A program made the translations under genes and the position numbers. Below, piece by piece: positions 23,617 through 32,758 of a stretch of 37,268 bases of DNA. The notes beneath the pieces were generated by a model. That model made no database searches, was not told the origin of the DNA, and saw nothing but the letters and a program-made list of their open reading frames with translations. The DNA is taken from positions 1 to 37,268 of the forward strand of contig PLBE01000235.1 of NCBI GenBank assembly GCA_003134435.1, read 5' to 3'. The stretch comes from Acidobacteriaceae bacterium. GTDB lineage: Bacteria; Acidobacteriota; Terriglobia; Terriglobales; Acidobacteriaceae. How positions within the stretch are numbered: the stretch's first letter is position 1; each line of letters begins with the position of its first letter.

Positions 23617-25822
23617 GACAAAAACGCCGACAGGAAGATTCGCCTTCATTTTCCGGCTGGTCGCGACGTTGTCCCTGGCCTTCGTGGTCTCTTCCTTTGC
23701 CCAGCAAACCGCGCGTGTCATTCGCGAAATCAAACACGATGTCTCCGCTCCGCTCGCCGAACTCGATCGCCTGACGCCCGCGCAGCCGCACCGCTTCTCG
23801 CCTCGCGTGCTGAAGATTCTTCCGACTAGCCCGGCCGTCAGCGAGCGCGAGTTCTCCGAACCCGACATTGCTCTGCAAGCAACGGCTCTGCCTCCCGTGG
23901 CCGCCAACCTCGGCTTGAATATGGATGGCCTCGGTCAAGGACAGTATGGGTTTCTGCTTGACTTCACGCCCCCGGATACCAACGGCGCTGTCGGCGACAC
24001 GCAATATGTGCAGTGGGTGAATGGCGAGTTTGCGGTCTTTGACAAAACCGCCGGCACGCTCCTCGCGGGACCCACCGAGGGCAACGCCCTGTGGGCGGGG
24101 TTTGGCGGAGGTTGCGAGGCCAATAACGACGGCGACCCTATCGTGCAATTCGACAAGATTGCACAACGCTGGGTCCTCACCCAATTCTCTTTCACGACGC
24201 TGCCCTACACCCAGTGCGTAGCCGTCAGCACCACCAGTGACGCCACCGGCACCTACAACCGCTACGCCTTTTCTTTTGGCGATACGGATTTCGCCGACTA
24301 TCCGAAGCTGGGCGTTTGGCCGGATGCTTATTACATGTCGTTCAATCTTTTTCAGGACGGCAGCAACTTTATTGGCGCCGATGCCTGCGCCCTCGATCGC
24401 AACGCCATGCTGGCCGGTAATACTGCAACCATGGTTTGCTTCCAGGAGCCTTCCACGGTTGCCAGCCTGCTGCCTTCCGACATGGACGGGACCATCCCGC
24501 CGGCCGCCGGAGAACCCGCTTTCTTCATGAACTTCGGCGCCAACACGATCCAACTCTGGGCCTTCCACGTGGACTTCACAACCCCGCCGAACTCCACCTT
24601 CACCGGTCCGACCATCCTTCCGGTTGCGTCATTCACGGCCCGCTGCCTCCGATCGTGCGTGGTGCAACCCGGAACCACGCAGAAACTGGACGCGCTCGGC
24701 GACCGCCCCATGTACCGCCTTGCCTATCGGCAGTTCCCGAGTGGAGTCGAGTCCCTTACGTTCAACCACTCGATCTCCACGGGCATTCGCTGGTATGAAG
24801 TTCGCAATCCGAATGGAGCCCCCACGCTGTACCAGCAGGGCACCTTCGGCCCCGACACCAACACGCGCTGGATGGCGAGCATGGCAATGGATCAGGCTGG
24901 CGACATGGCTCTGGGCTATAGCATTTCCAGCAAGTCCATCTATCCGTCCGTCTACATCACCGGACGGGTCGCGAGCGATCCGTTGGGCGCGATGGAAGGG
25001 GAACAGGTCATTGTCAGCGGATCCGGTTCCCAGACGGGAGGCCAGAACCGCTGGGGCGACTATAGCTCCATGTCCGTCGATCCGGTGGACGACTGCACTT
25101 TCTGGTACACGCAGGAATACATGCAATCGACCGGCAGTTTCAACTGGAATACGCGTATCGCCAGCCTCATCTTCCCCAACTGCGGCACGGGAGGCGCAGG
25201 AGGAAGCCCGACCGCGACAGTCTCACCGGCGACACTGGCTTTCGCCAAAACGCCGATCGGACAAACTACCGCCTTGACGATTACTGTCACCAACAACGGA
25301 AACGCGACGCTGAATGTGTCCAACGTCGCCATCATCGGCGCGTTCGCGATCCAGTCGAATACCTGCGGCGCCCCGGTCCTTGCCGGCAGCAACTGCGCTA
25401 TCACCGTGGGATTTACTCCAACCGTCAAAGGCGCCTTCACCGGCGTCTTGCAGCTTACGGATAACGCTCCCAACAACCCGCAGAAAGTCAGCCTGACCGG
25501 AACCGCCGTGTCGCTCGCTCTTTCGCCCAGCGCTCTGAGTTTCGGTTCCGAGCCGGTGGGCCAGTCGACTCCGCCCCAGACGCTCACCATCTCGAATGTG
25601 AGCGCGGCCACGGTGAATCTCACCGGCATCACGATCGCGACCACGCCCCACGACTACACGATCTCCAACAATGCGTGTGGCGGTTCGTTAGCCGCCGGGA
25701 CCAGTTGCTCGCTCAACGTCTCTTTCAATCCCACCAAGAAGGGCGCCCGCAACGGCACGCTCAACATCGCCAACAACGGCGGCAGTACCGCCTCCGCGAC
25801 CCTGAGCGGGACGGGGCAATGA
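23615..25822 (+). CDS. Exported protein with two C-terminal choice-of-anchor D / Ig-like domains
   Basis: 735 residues from the ATG at 23615, which exposes a signal peptide (FIFRLVATLSLAFVVSSFAQQ). A TTG at 23564 in the same frame would add an Arg/Thr repeat leader. The large middle region (about 70-525) is rich in beta strands and aromatic residues (DTNGAVGDTQYVQWVNGEFAVFD, FADYPKLGVWPDAYYMS) and has several Cys. It may be a propeller-like domain, family not recognised. Residues about 529-625 and 630-735 are two repeats of the ASPM-SPD-2-Hydin/choice-of-anchor D type (ATLAFAKTPIGQTTALTITVTN, ALSFGSEPVGQSTPPQTLTISN), common in Acidobacteriota surface proteins. No sorting signal follows. Probably secreted or surface bound. 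Lacks a Shine-Dalgarno. Confidence 0.8.
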   Translation: MTKTPTGRFAFIFRLVATLSLAFVVSSFAQQTARVIREIKHDVSAPLAELDRLTPAQPHRFSPRVLKILPTSPAVSEREFSEPDIALQATALPPVAANLGLNMDGLGQGQYGFLLDFTPPDTNGAVGDTQYVQWVNGEFAVFDKTAGTLLAGPTEGNALWAGFGGGCEANNDGDPIVQFDKIAQRWVLTQFSFTTLPYTQCVAVSTTSDATGTYNRYAFSFGDTDFADYPKLGVWPDAYYMSFNLFQDGSNFIGADACALDRNAMLAGNTATMVCFQEPSTVASLLPSDMDGTIPPAAGEPAFFMNFGANTIQLWAFHVDFTTPPNSTFTGPTILPVASFTARCLRSCVVQPGTTQKLDALGDRPMYRLAYRQFPSGVESLTFNHSISTGIRWYEVRNPNGAPTLYQQGTFGPDTNTRWMASMAMDQAGDMALGYSISSKSIYPSVYITGRVASDPLGAMEGEQVIVSGSGSQTGGQNRWGDYSSMSVDPVDDCTFWYTQEYMQSTGSFNWNTRIASLIFPNCGTGGAGGSPTATVSPATLAFAKTPIGQTTALTITVTNNGNATLNVSNVAIIGAFAIQSNTCGAPVLAGSNCAITVGFTPTVKGAFTGVLQLTDNAPNNPQKVSLTGTAVSLALSPSALSFGSEPVGQSTPPQTLTISNVSAATVNLTGITIATTPHDYTISNNACGGSLAAGTSCSLNVSFNPTKKGARNGTLNIANNGGSTASATLSGTGQ

Positions 25823-25876
25823 GCTAGCGGCAACGAGCTGGTGAAGTGCGTCAGACGGATCGACCTTCATGAGTCG

Positions 25877-25910
25877 CCGATTTTCCACGTGACCCTCTGT
25901 GGAACGTCGG
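25877..25910 (+). terminator. Weak hairpin after the exported protein gene
   Basis: CCGA..TTCCAC (25877-25888) pairs with GTGGAA..TCGG (25899-25910) around a 10-base loop, with a two-base internal mismatch on each side. No T-run follows, so function is uncertain. Confidence 0.3.
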
Positions 25911-26055
25911 AAATGCCTTTGCCTTCCCCGACGAACGCCAAGACACCGGCTCGTCGCGAACAATGTCTTCGCGATTTTCACCCTAACGGCCTCGTCTCGC
26001 CGGCTACTCGCTTGCGCGTTCCCCCTCCGAACGTGGATACTGAACATAATCCAAC

Positions 26056-27567
26056 ATGAATACAAACCTCTCTGCCTCCGTTCCGTCTCAACTGGAAACC
26101 GATTGCCTGGTTGTCGTAGTGCTCGATCGAGCTGAAAAGGACAAAGGCGACAAAGAAAAGCCCGTCCCCACCGTCGAGTGCAACGACGCCCCCGTGCGTG
26201 ACGCGGCCCGGGAAGCGATTGCCAGCGGCGAAGTCACTGGTAAGCCGTTTGAAACTACGCTGCTGCACCGTCCCGCCGGCCTGAAAGCGAAACGCCTCCT
26301 GCTGGTGGGTGGCGGTAAGGCCAAAACTTTTTCTGCTGCCGAATTACGCAAACTGGCCGGCGCCGCCGTGCGCACGTTGAAGGGCAAGAGCATCCGGAGC
26401 TTTGCCTTCGCCCTGCCGGACAGCGGGGTGGCCGCGTCCGACGCGGTGATCGCGGTCGTCGAAGGCGCATTCGTCGGCAACTTCGAGCCCGGCTATTACA
26501 AGAGCGATAAAAAGGAAAAAGACAAAAAGATCGACGCCATTACGATTGTGGTGGCCGGCGATCCCAAGTCTCTCGAAACCGCTCTGCAAGCGGGACGCGC
26601 CATCGCCGAGTCGCAGAATTTCGCTCGAGATCTGATCAACGAACCCTCGAATCTGATGACGCCGACCATTCTGGCCGACCGAGCCAAGAAGATGGCGGCC
26701 GAAGTCGGTCTGGGCTGCGAGGTGTACGGCGCCGACAAAATCAAAGAATTAAAGATGGGCGCATTCTGGGGAGTGGCGCAGGGCTCCGACGAACCGCCCG
26801 CGCTGGTCGTTCTGCGCTACGATCCTCCCGGCGCCTCCGATAAAGTTCACCTCGGGCTGGTTGGCAAGGGCGTGACTTTCGACACCGGCGGCATCTCGAT
26901 CAAGCCCGCCGACGGCATGGAAAAAATGAAATACGACATGGCTGGCGCCGCCACCATGATTGCCACCATGCGCGCGATTGCTCTGCTCCAGCCGAAAGTG
27001 AAGGTCACCGCCATCATTTGCGCCACTGAAAACATGCCCTCCGGCAAAGCGCAAAAGCCCGGAGACGTGCAGATCGCCATGTCCGGCAAGTCCATCGAAA
27101 TTATCAACACCGATGCTGAAGGCCGCCTCATTCTTGCCGACGGCCTCTGTTACGCCCGCCAACTCGGCTGCACGCATCTCGTCGATGCCGCTACCCTGAC
27201 CGGCGCCGTCGTCGTCGCCCTCGGCTACGTGAACGCCGGGATTTTTGCCAGCGACGACCAGATGTACGAACGCTTCGCCGAGGCCAACAAGAAAGCCGGC
27301 GAGAAGATGTGGCGCCTTCCACTCGACGACGAATACAAAGAGGTGATCAAGTCGAACATCGCCGACATCGTGAATTCCGGCGGGCGCTGGGGAGGCGCAA
27401 TTTCCGCGGCTATGTTTCTGAAAGAATTTGCCGAAGACACTCCCTGGATTCACCTCGATATCGCCGGCACCGCATGGATGGAAGAAAGCAAACCCTGGAT
27501 CGCCAAAGGACCCTCCGGAATCGCGCTGCGCAGCCTCGTCGAGTTTGTTAAAGGGTGGGCCGCATAA
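26056..27567 (+). CDS. pepA: Leucyl aminopeptidase PepA (peptidase family M17)
   Basis: 503 residues. Cytoplasmic, two-metal aminopeptidase that releases N-terminal residues from peptides. The M17 signature NTDAEGRL is at 351-358. Metal and catalytic residues line up with the E. coli enzyme shifted by one: Lys271 and Asp276 in VGKGVTFDTGG, Lys283 in SIKP, Asp294, Asp353 and Glu355, Arg357. The N-terminal macro-like domain covers about 1-165 and contains a Lys-rich loop (KSDKKEKDKKID). Single gene with no clear Shine-Dalgarno. It is followed by a GT-C-like gene 131 bases on. Confidence 0.96.
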   Translation: MNTNLSASVPSQLETDCLVVVVLDRAEKDKGDKEKPVPTVECNDAPVRDAAREAIASGEVTGKPFETTLLHRPAGLKAKRLLLVGGGKAKTFSAAELRKLAGAAVRTLKGKSIRSFAFALPDSGVAASDAVIAVVEGAFVGNFEPGYYKSDKKEKDKKIDAITIVVAGDPKSLETALQAGRAIAESQNFARDLINEPSNLMTPTILADRAKKMAAEVGLGCEVYGADKIKELKMGAFWGVAQGSDEPPALVVLRYDPPGASDKVHLGLVGKGVTFDTGGISIKPADGMEKMKYDMAGAATMIATMRAIALLQPKVKVTAIICATENMPSGKAQKPGDVQIAMSGKSIEIINTDAEGRLILADGLCYARQLGCTHLVDAATLTGAVVVALGYVNAGIFASDDQMYERFAEANKKAGEKMWRLPLDDEYKEVIKSNIADIVNSGGRWGGAISAAMFLKEFAEDTPWIHLDIAGTAWMEESKPWIAKGPSGIALRSLVEFVKGWAA

Positions 27568-27698
27568 ACCCGGAGCGTATAGTAAAGACCCCTGATTCTT
27601 CAGCAATCTGTCCCGCGCCGGCCTAATTGAACACAACCATTGTGGGCGCGGTCACAGACGTCGATCGCGGTGAGAGGCATGATCGATAAAGCCTCCCG

Positions 27699-29423
27699 AT
27701 GCCAAAACGTCCTTCCCGCAAGCTTCCGGTCGAGTCCGCACTCATCCTGGCCAGTCTCGCTCTGGGCCTGCTGCACGCATGGTTTGGCCGTTACGCCATG
27801 AATCGCGATGGCATGTCTTACCTCGATCTCGGCGACGCCTTTTTTCTCCGCGATTGGCCGAACGCGGTCAACGCCTATTGGAGTCCTCTGTATCCCTGGA
27901 CCCTCGGCCTCGTTCTTGGGGTCGTGAAACCTCCGCCAGAGTGGGAATTCCCGCTCGTTCACTTGGTCAACTTCGGAGTCTTTGTCGCCGCGCTGTCCGC
28001 CTTTCGCTTCCTCTGGAATGCCTTGCAGTCCTTTGCCAGGGAACGCCCCTCCAACCAAAATCCAAACGACGCTGCGCCCCTGCCGCAATGGGCGCTGTTG
28101 ATCCTGGCCTACGCCATATTCCTCTGGATCGCCTTGGAGGTGGAGAGGATGTTTGAGGTCACCCCCGACATGGCCGTGCTGGCATGCCTCTGCCTGAGTG
28201 CGGGTTTGCTGCTGCGCCTGCGGAAAAGCACCAGACTTTGGAAGTTTGCGCTGTTTGGCCTCAGCCTCGCCCTGGGCTACTGGATCAAAGCCATCTTGTT
28301 CCCGCTCGCCTTTGTAACTCTCGCCGCAAGCTACCTATCAAAATGCTCGCGCCCCGACTGGGGCCGCGGAATGGCACTTGCCGCGCTCGTCTTTCTTTCC
28401 GCTTCCGCTCCCTTGATCTTCTTGCTGTCTACGCAGAAAGACCGTTTCACTTTTGGTGATTCCGGAAAGCTGAACTACGCCTGGTTTGTTTCTCCGCAAA
28501 CATTTTGGCGAAATTGGCAAGGGCAAGAACAAAGTCAAGCGCAAGTCACAGTCTCCGGAATCGCTCTGCATCCCACCCGCGAACTGCTGCAGCATCCTCC
28601 CCTGTTTGAATTCGACGGCCCAGTTGCCGCCACTTATCCGCCGTGGGCTGACCCTTCCTATTGGAACGAAGGACTGCGCGCACATTTCAAGCTAAAACCT
28701 CAACTGGAGGTCCTGTCCCGCACCGTCCCCAGCGAAGGCCGCCTCTTGTTTCGTTCGCGGCCGGAACTTACGGTCGGAATCGTCATTCTTGCGCTGCTCA
28801 GCGGGCGGCTGTGGCTGCCCGCCCTGAGCCAACTCTGGCCGCTCCTCGCCATTGCCATCGCGGGCCTGAGTATCTATCTACCAATTCTTGAGCATGACCG
28901 CCATCTCGGAGGCTTTGTTCTGCTGCTGTTTCTTACTCTCCTGGCGGCGGTGCGACTGCCTCCCGAGTTCAAACGGGCCGGAAGCCGCGTAGTAGTTGCA
29001 GTTTTTCTAGTGATGGCGCTCGGCACTGCCGACTATACGATTCGCGTTCTCACTCACCATGTCGCGATCGCCGGAAGCGGTCCGGCCTCAACTTGGCAAG
29101 ACCTCGTCGCCGCCCAGGAACTTCGTCGCCTGGGCGCTCAACCGGGAGACAAGGTCGCGGTTATCGGCGATGGCGCGTCCGCCTATTGGGCACGATTGGG
29201 GAAACTTCGCATCGTCGCCGAGGTCATGGACACAAGCATGGATTCGAATCAGGGGTCGAAGGAATTCTGGGAAGCTCCCGAAGGAGTACGGCAAAACGTC
29301 TATCGCCGCATGGCTCAGGCCCACGCCAAAGTGGTGGTGGCGTACTGTCCGCCATGTCCGGTAGAGAATGCAGGCTGGAAGTCCATGGCCGGGACCCCTT
29401 ACTGTGCGCGTCCACTACCGTAG
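27699..29423 (+). CDS. Polytopic membrane protein, GT-C glycosyltransferase-like
   Basis: 574 residues with about ten or more membrane segments (ALILASLALGLLHAWFG, LVNFGVFVAALSAFRFLW, LPQWALLILAYAIFLWIAL, GVVILALLSG-like, LLLFLTLLAAVRL). The first extracytoplasmic loop has NRDGMSYLDLGDAFFLRDW, an acidic pair pattern typical of GT-C enzymes that use lipid-linked sugars. The C-terminal part is a soluble domain with VAVIGDGASAYWARLG and ends with CPPCPV and TPYCARP. No sugar genes flank it. Enzyme class is inferred from topology. Cell membrane. Confidence 0.75.
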   Translation: MPKRPSRKLPVESALILASLALGLLHAWFGRYAMNRDGMSYLDLGDAFFLRDWPNAVNAYWSPLYPWTLGLVLGVVKPPPEWEFPLVHLVNFGVFVAALSAFRFLWNALQSFARERPSNQNPNDAAPLPQWALLILAYAIFLWIALEVERMFEVTPDMAVLACLCLSAGLLLRLRKSTRLWKFALFGLSLALGYWIKAILFPLAFVTLAASYLSKCSRPDWGRGMALAALVFLSASAPLIFLLSTQKDRFTFGDSGKLNYAWFVSPQTFWRNWQGQEQSQAQVTVSGIALHPTRELLQHPPLFEFDGPVAATYPPWADPSYWNEGLRAHFKLKPQLEVLSRTVPSEGRLLFRSRPELTVGIVILALLSGRLWLPALSQLWPLLAIAIAGLSIYLPILEHDRHLGGFVLLLFLTLLAAVRLPPEFKRAGSRVVVAVFLVMALGTADYTIRVLTHHVAIAGSGPASTWQDLVAAQELRRLGAQPGDKVAVIGDGASAYWARLGKLRIVAEVMDTSMDSNQGSKEFWEAPEGVRQNVYRRMAQAHAKVVVAYCPPCPVENAGWKSMAGTPYCARPLP

Positions 29424-29478
29424 ATGCGAGTGAGAGAGTCTGCAGGCCTTTTGGAAACGATCGCGCTTCGCACTTACT

Positions 29479-29886
29479 TTAGCTTCGCGGCGGACACACG
29501 ATCGGAATCACATCTCTTCCGTTTTTCCGATAAACCCGGAAATCCTTTTCATCCACCGTAAGCACGGGAAGATCGCCATGGAGTTCACTCATCCGAATGA
29601 GGCAGAGGTCGGCCAGATCGGGGGTACGGTCCCGGTAGCGTTGCCCCAATTCCGCGATCTCTTCGAAATTCTTGGACAGATCAAATGCGATCTCTAAGAA
29701 GCCTTCTCGCACCAAATCCAATACCCACGGGATCGATCCCACTTGAAAGCCAGCCTCACTCAAAACAGACTCGCAGGTAAGGAGCGGTTCGGAAACCATT
29801 CGCGCAATCTCCAGGGCCCATTTGTGGTGCGAGTCGTCCCGATTGAGCAACGCGACGATGAGTCCGGTATCGGCAATGCCCTTCAT
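29479..29886 (-). CDS. vapC: PIN-domain toxin of a VapBC-type system
   Basis: 135 residues. PIN-fold ribonuclease with the expected acidic residues: Asp6 (IADTGLIVALL), Glu44 (LSEAG), Asp90/Asp93 (TPDLADL), and an LTVDEKDF strand with Asp112. VapC toxins cut tRNA or rRNA when free of antitoxin. Its ATG overlaps the antitoxin stop by four bases, the usual coupling. The target RNA cannot be read from the sequence. Confidence 0.9.
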   Translation of the reverse strand: MKGIADTGLIVALLNRDDSHHKWALEIARMVSEPLLTCESVLSEAGFQVGSIPWVLDLVREGFLEIAFDLSKNFEEIAELGQRYRDRTPDLADLCLIRMSELHGDLPVLTVDEKDFRVYRKNGRDVIPIVCPPRS

Positions 29887-30095
29887 TTCCTGGAGTAGCC
29901 CTTACGAGCGGAAAGATCCGGCGGCCCGGACATGATGCCCGCATAGCGCAGAAAGGGCTTGTCGCCAGTCGCCCGCTTAGCTAGCTCCAGTTGATCTCGC
30001 ACCAGTCGCCCCATCGGTATACCCGTTTTTCGGGCAGTTGCTCGCAGCCATGCCGCCAGCTCAGGCGTAAGACGAATTGTGAGCGTGTCGCTCAT
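29883..30095 (-). CDS. vapB: Ribbon-helix-helix antitoxin of the VapBC pair
   Basis: 70 residues from the ATG at 30095 (an ATG at 30116 is in frame). The N-terminal ribbon-helix-helix, SDTLTIRLTPELAAWLRATA followed by RKTGIPMGRLVRDQLELAK, should bind the operator as a dimer. The C-terminal stretch (KPFLRYAGIMSGPPDLSARK) is the likely toxin-binding part. The operator should be at the promoter just upstream, giving autoregulation. Confidence 0.88.
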   Translation of the reverse strand: MSDTLTIRLTPELAAWLRATARKTGIPMGRLVRDQLELAKRATGDKPFLRYAGIMSGPPDLSARKGYSRK

Positions 30096-30104
30096 TTCTG
30101 CGCT

Positions 30105-30132
30105 AGTGTAACACATGCGGCTAGACTGTCAT
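30105..30132 (-). promoter_or_regulatory. Sigma70-type promoter for vapBC with almost no leader
   Basis: On the minus strand ATGACA (30132-30127), 16-base spacer, TACACT (30110-30105). The start codon of vapB is at 30095, nine bases after the -10 element, so the transcript would begin two to four bases before the ATG. No Shine-Dalgarno precedes the ATG. Confidence 0.55.
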
Positions 30133-30144
30133 ACTCCAAGCGAA

Positions 30145-30173
30145 TTGTTCTTCTTCTAAACTGAATCTATATA
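30145..30173 (+). promoter_or_regulatory. Promoter-like hexamers directly before uvrC
   Basis: TTGTTC (30145-30150), 17-base spacer, TATATA (30168-30173). The uvrC TTG codon begins at 30176, too close for a normal leader, so either transcription starts at or just after the start codon or another promoter is used. Confidence 0.4.
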
Positions 30174-30175
30174 CT

Positions 30176-32107
30176 TTGGATCTTCCCCAGAAAATCCGCA
30201 GCCTCCCGACCACGGCCGGCGTGTATCTCTACAAGAACGCGGAAGGCGAGGTCATCTACGTTGGCAAGGCAAAGAATCTGCGCTCCCGCGTCTCTTCCTA
30301 CTTCCACGAGGGCCGCTGGGAGGATGCGAAAACCGGCACTCTGGTTCGCGAAGCCGTTGACGTCGACTACATCGTCGTAGCCAATAACAAAGAGGCGCTG
30401 GCCCTCGAAAATCACCTCATCAAGCAGAAAAAACCGCGCTTCAACATCCTGCTGCGCGACGACAAGACATACCCTTACGTAAAGCTAACCCTGTCCGAGC
30501 GCTTCCCGCGCGTTTTTGTGACGCGCCGACTGCGCAAGGACGGCAGCGCCTACTACGGACCGTACTTTCCTGCCAATCTCGCCTATCGCATCGTGGACCT
30601 GATTCATCGCCACTTCATGGTTCCATCGTGCAAAGTAGATTTGACGCGCAACCATCCCCGTCCCTGCCTCCAGTTTTATATCAAGCGCTGCCTGGGTCCG
30701 TGCGTCAAGGACCTGACCACTCCCGAGATTTACGCCGAGGCTGTCCGCGACGTGAAGCTCTTCCTCGAAGGCCGCCAAACCGATTTGGTGAAGTCTCTGC
30801 GTGAGCGCATGTCGGAAACTGCCGAAGCCCAGGAGTTCGAGCGCGCCGCGCGCTATCGGGACCTGATCTCCACTGTCGAGCAGTTGCAGGAGAAACAACG
30901 TATCGCCTCCGCCGAAGGCGACGACGCCGACGTGTTCGGCTTCCACTGCGAAAATCAGATGCTGGCGGTCAACCTGTTCCACATGCGCGGCGGGAAAGTA
31001 CTAGACCGCCGGGAATTTTTCTGGGAGGATCTCCCCGAGTTCACCTCCGACCACGCGGGGGCGAACGGCCTCGTCCACCCCGGCGAGCAAAGCTCGACAG
31101 TGACGCCGCCACCGATGAACACGACCGCTACCGCCTCGTTCCTTCCTGCGGAATTTTTCTCCGCCCTGGTCAAGCAACTCTACCTCGGCCAACCCTATGT
31201 TCCCCGCAATATCTATTTGCCCGTCGACTTCGAAGATCGTGAAGAATTGGAAGAAGCGCTGAGCGAGCAACTCGCGGACGAAGGCGCACGCGCCACGCGC
31301 GTGCATCTCACCGTCCCTTTGCGCGGAGACAAACGCGAACTCATCGATCTGGCCGGCACCAACGCCAAGCAGTCCTATGATCAGCGTTTCCGTATTCTGA
31401 AGCCCAACGCCCGCGCCATTCAAGAAGCCCTGCAAGATGCGCTTGGCCTTCCCGAACTGCCCCGGCGTATCGAGTGCTTCGACATCAGCCACATTCAAGG
31501 GGCGGAGACCGTGGCATCGATGGTGGTGTGGGAAGACGGCACGATGAAGAAGTCCGACTATCGCAAGTTCATCATCAAGACCGTCGAAGGCGTCGACGAT
31601 TTCGCGTCCATGCGCGAAGTTGTCACCCGCCGCTACCAGCGACTATGCGAAGAAAAGAAGCCCCTGCCGAGCCTGGTGCTGATTGACGGTGGGCTGGGAC
31701 AGCTCCATGCCGCGGCGCAAGCCCTGGAAGCCCTCGAAATCATCAACCAGCCGCTGGCCGCCATCGCCAAGCGTGAAGAAATCATCTATGTGTACGGACA
31801 GGAAAATGAACCGGTCGTTCTCGATCATCATTCTCCCGTGTTGCATCTGGTGCAGCAGATCCGAGATGAAGCGCATCGCTTTGCCGTCACCTTCCATCGC
31901 AAGCGCCGCCAGATCAGAGACCGGGCCACGGAGCTGCGAGAAATTCCCGGCGTGGGCGAATCCACTACCCGCCGACTGCTCGAGCATTTCGGCAGCCTGC
32001 AAGCGGTAAAGCAAGCCGACGCGGCTGCTCTTTCGGCGGTCGTCACCAGGTCGCAAGCCGAAGCCATTCTCGAACATTTTCGCAAGGCGAGTCCCGCGAC
32101 CGCATAA
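30176..32107 (+). CDS. uvrC: Excinuclease ABC subunit C (UvrC)
   Basis: 643 residues. Incises damaged DNA on both sides of the lesion after UvrA/UvrB loading. Order: GIY-YIG nuclease (about 12-95, GVYLYKNAEGEVIYVGKAKNLRSRV), Cys152, 164, 172 and 176, spaced as in the iron-sulfur ligands of E. coli UvrC, UVR helix pair (about 205-240), RNase H-like nuclease (ECFDISHIQGAETVASMVVW), and a C-terminal helix-hairpin-helix tandem (LREIPGVGESTTRRLLEHFG). The start must be TTG at 30176, since upstream codons to the in-frame TAG offer no ATG or GTG and the N-terminus DLPQKIRSLPTTAGVYLYK is conserved from there. Divergent from vapBC. Confidence 0.96.
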   Translation: MDLPQKIRSLPTTAGVYLYKNAEGEVIYVGKAKNLRSRVSSYFHEGRWEDAKTGTLVREAVDVDYIVVANNKEALALENHLIKQKKPRFNILLRDDKTYPYVKLTLSERFPRVFVTRRLRKDGSAYYGPYFPANLAYRIVDLIHRHFMVPSCKVDLTRNHPRPCLQFYIKRCLGPCVKDLTTPEIYAEAVRDVKLFLEGRQTDLVKSLRERMSETAEAQEFERAARYRDLISTVEQLQEKQRIASAEGDDADVFGFHCENQMLAVNLFHMRGGKVLDRREFFWEDLPEFTSDHAGANGLVHPGEQSSTVTPPPMNTTATASFLPAEFFSALVKQLYLGQPYVPRNIYLPVDFEDREELEEALSEQLADEGARATRVHLTVPLRGDKRELIDLAGTNAKQSYDQRFRILKPNARAIQEALQDALGLPELPRRIECFDISHIQGAETVASMVVWEDGTMKKSDYRKFIIKTVEGVDDFASMREVVTRRYQRLCEEKKPLPSLVLIDGGLGQLHAAAQALEALEIINQPLAAIAKREEIIYVYGQENEPVVLDHHSPVLHLVQQIRDEAHRFAVTFHRKRRQIRDRATELREIPGVGESTTRRLLEHFGSLQAVKQADAAALSAVVTRSQAEAILEHFRKASPATA

Positions 32108-32193
32108 CGTGTTTCTCTCCAGCTCCGCTCTCTTAAACTCTGTCCCTGGTGGCCACACAGGTTCCAAGACCGAGTGCAGGCCAGGCCAAGGAT

Positions 32194-32221
32194 TTGTAAT
32201 GCGCTTCCCGGGGGTGATACT
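32194..32221 (+). promoter_or_regulatory. Weak promoter candidate before the small exported protein
   Basis: TTGTAA (32194-32199), 16-base spacer, GATACT (32216-32221). It lies about 60 bases before the ATG at 32282. Modest match only. Confidence 0.3.
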
Positions 32222-32281
32222 CTGCGGCGTCTATATCGTGGGCGAAACCCTTAACTTCAAAGAAAGCCAACAGGAGGCAAG

Positions 32282-32722
32282 ATGAGAAAAGTTCTTTGGA
32301 CCACTCTATTTGTCGCAACCCTGCTAACCGCGCTCCCTATTTATGCGCAAAACCCAAACTATGATCTCGGACCAGTTTGGCGCGTCACTTACTACAGCAT
32401 CAAGCCCGGTCAAGGGGAAGCGTTCTGGAGAGATTTTCGAGAAAACCTGAAGCCTTCCTATGAGGCGTTAAAGAAGGAAGGTTTGCTCAGCGATTACAAA
32501 GTCTGGACCAACGCGACCACTGACGGCCCCCACGACTGGGATGTCGCGGTCGGCACGATGGTTCCGAATTGGGCTGGCATCGATCAACTCGACACGCGGG
32601 CCGCGACCATCCTCGCCAAACATTATGGATCGCGAGAGGCCATGATCGAAGCGGGCAAGAAACGCAATGAGATACGCGAAGTGGTTGCGAGTAAGCTGGC
32701 CCATGAAGTGATGCCGAAATAA
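32282..32722 (+). CDS. Small exported protein of unknown function
   Basis: 146 residues with a signal peptide (about 1-22, WTTLFVATLLTALPIYAQ). The mature part (VWRVTYYSIKPGQGEAFWRDF ... LLSDYKVWTNATTDGPHDWDVAVG) resembles a single ferredoxin-like alpha/beta domain. Similar in style to part of the exported protein at 9776-10663. An excellent AGGAGG Shine-Dalgarno precedes the ATG. Probably periplasmic; function unknown. Confidence 0.75.
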   Translation: MRKVLWTTLFVATLLTALPIYAQNPNYDLGPVWRVTYYSIKPGQGEAFWRDFRENLKPSYEALKKEGLLSDYKVWTNATTDGPHDWDVAVGTMVPNWAGIDQLDTRAATILAKHYGSREAMIEAGKKRNEIREVVASKLAHEVMPK

Positions 32723-32758
32723 AAGTCGAATCCGCCGGCCACAACCTAACCCCGCGTC

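Noticed and set aside
23531-24568. 345-residue open frame on minus across the exported protein
   Set aside because: Antisense to a protein with a signal peptide. No features of its own.
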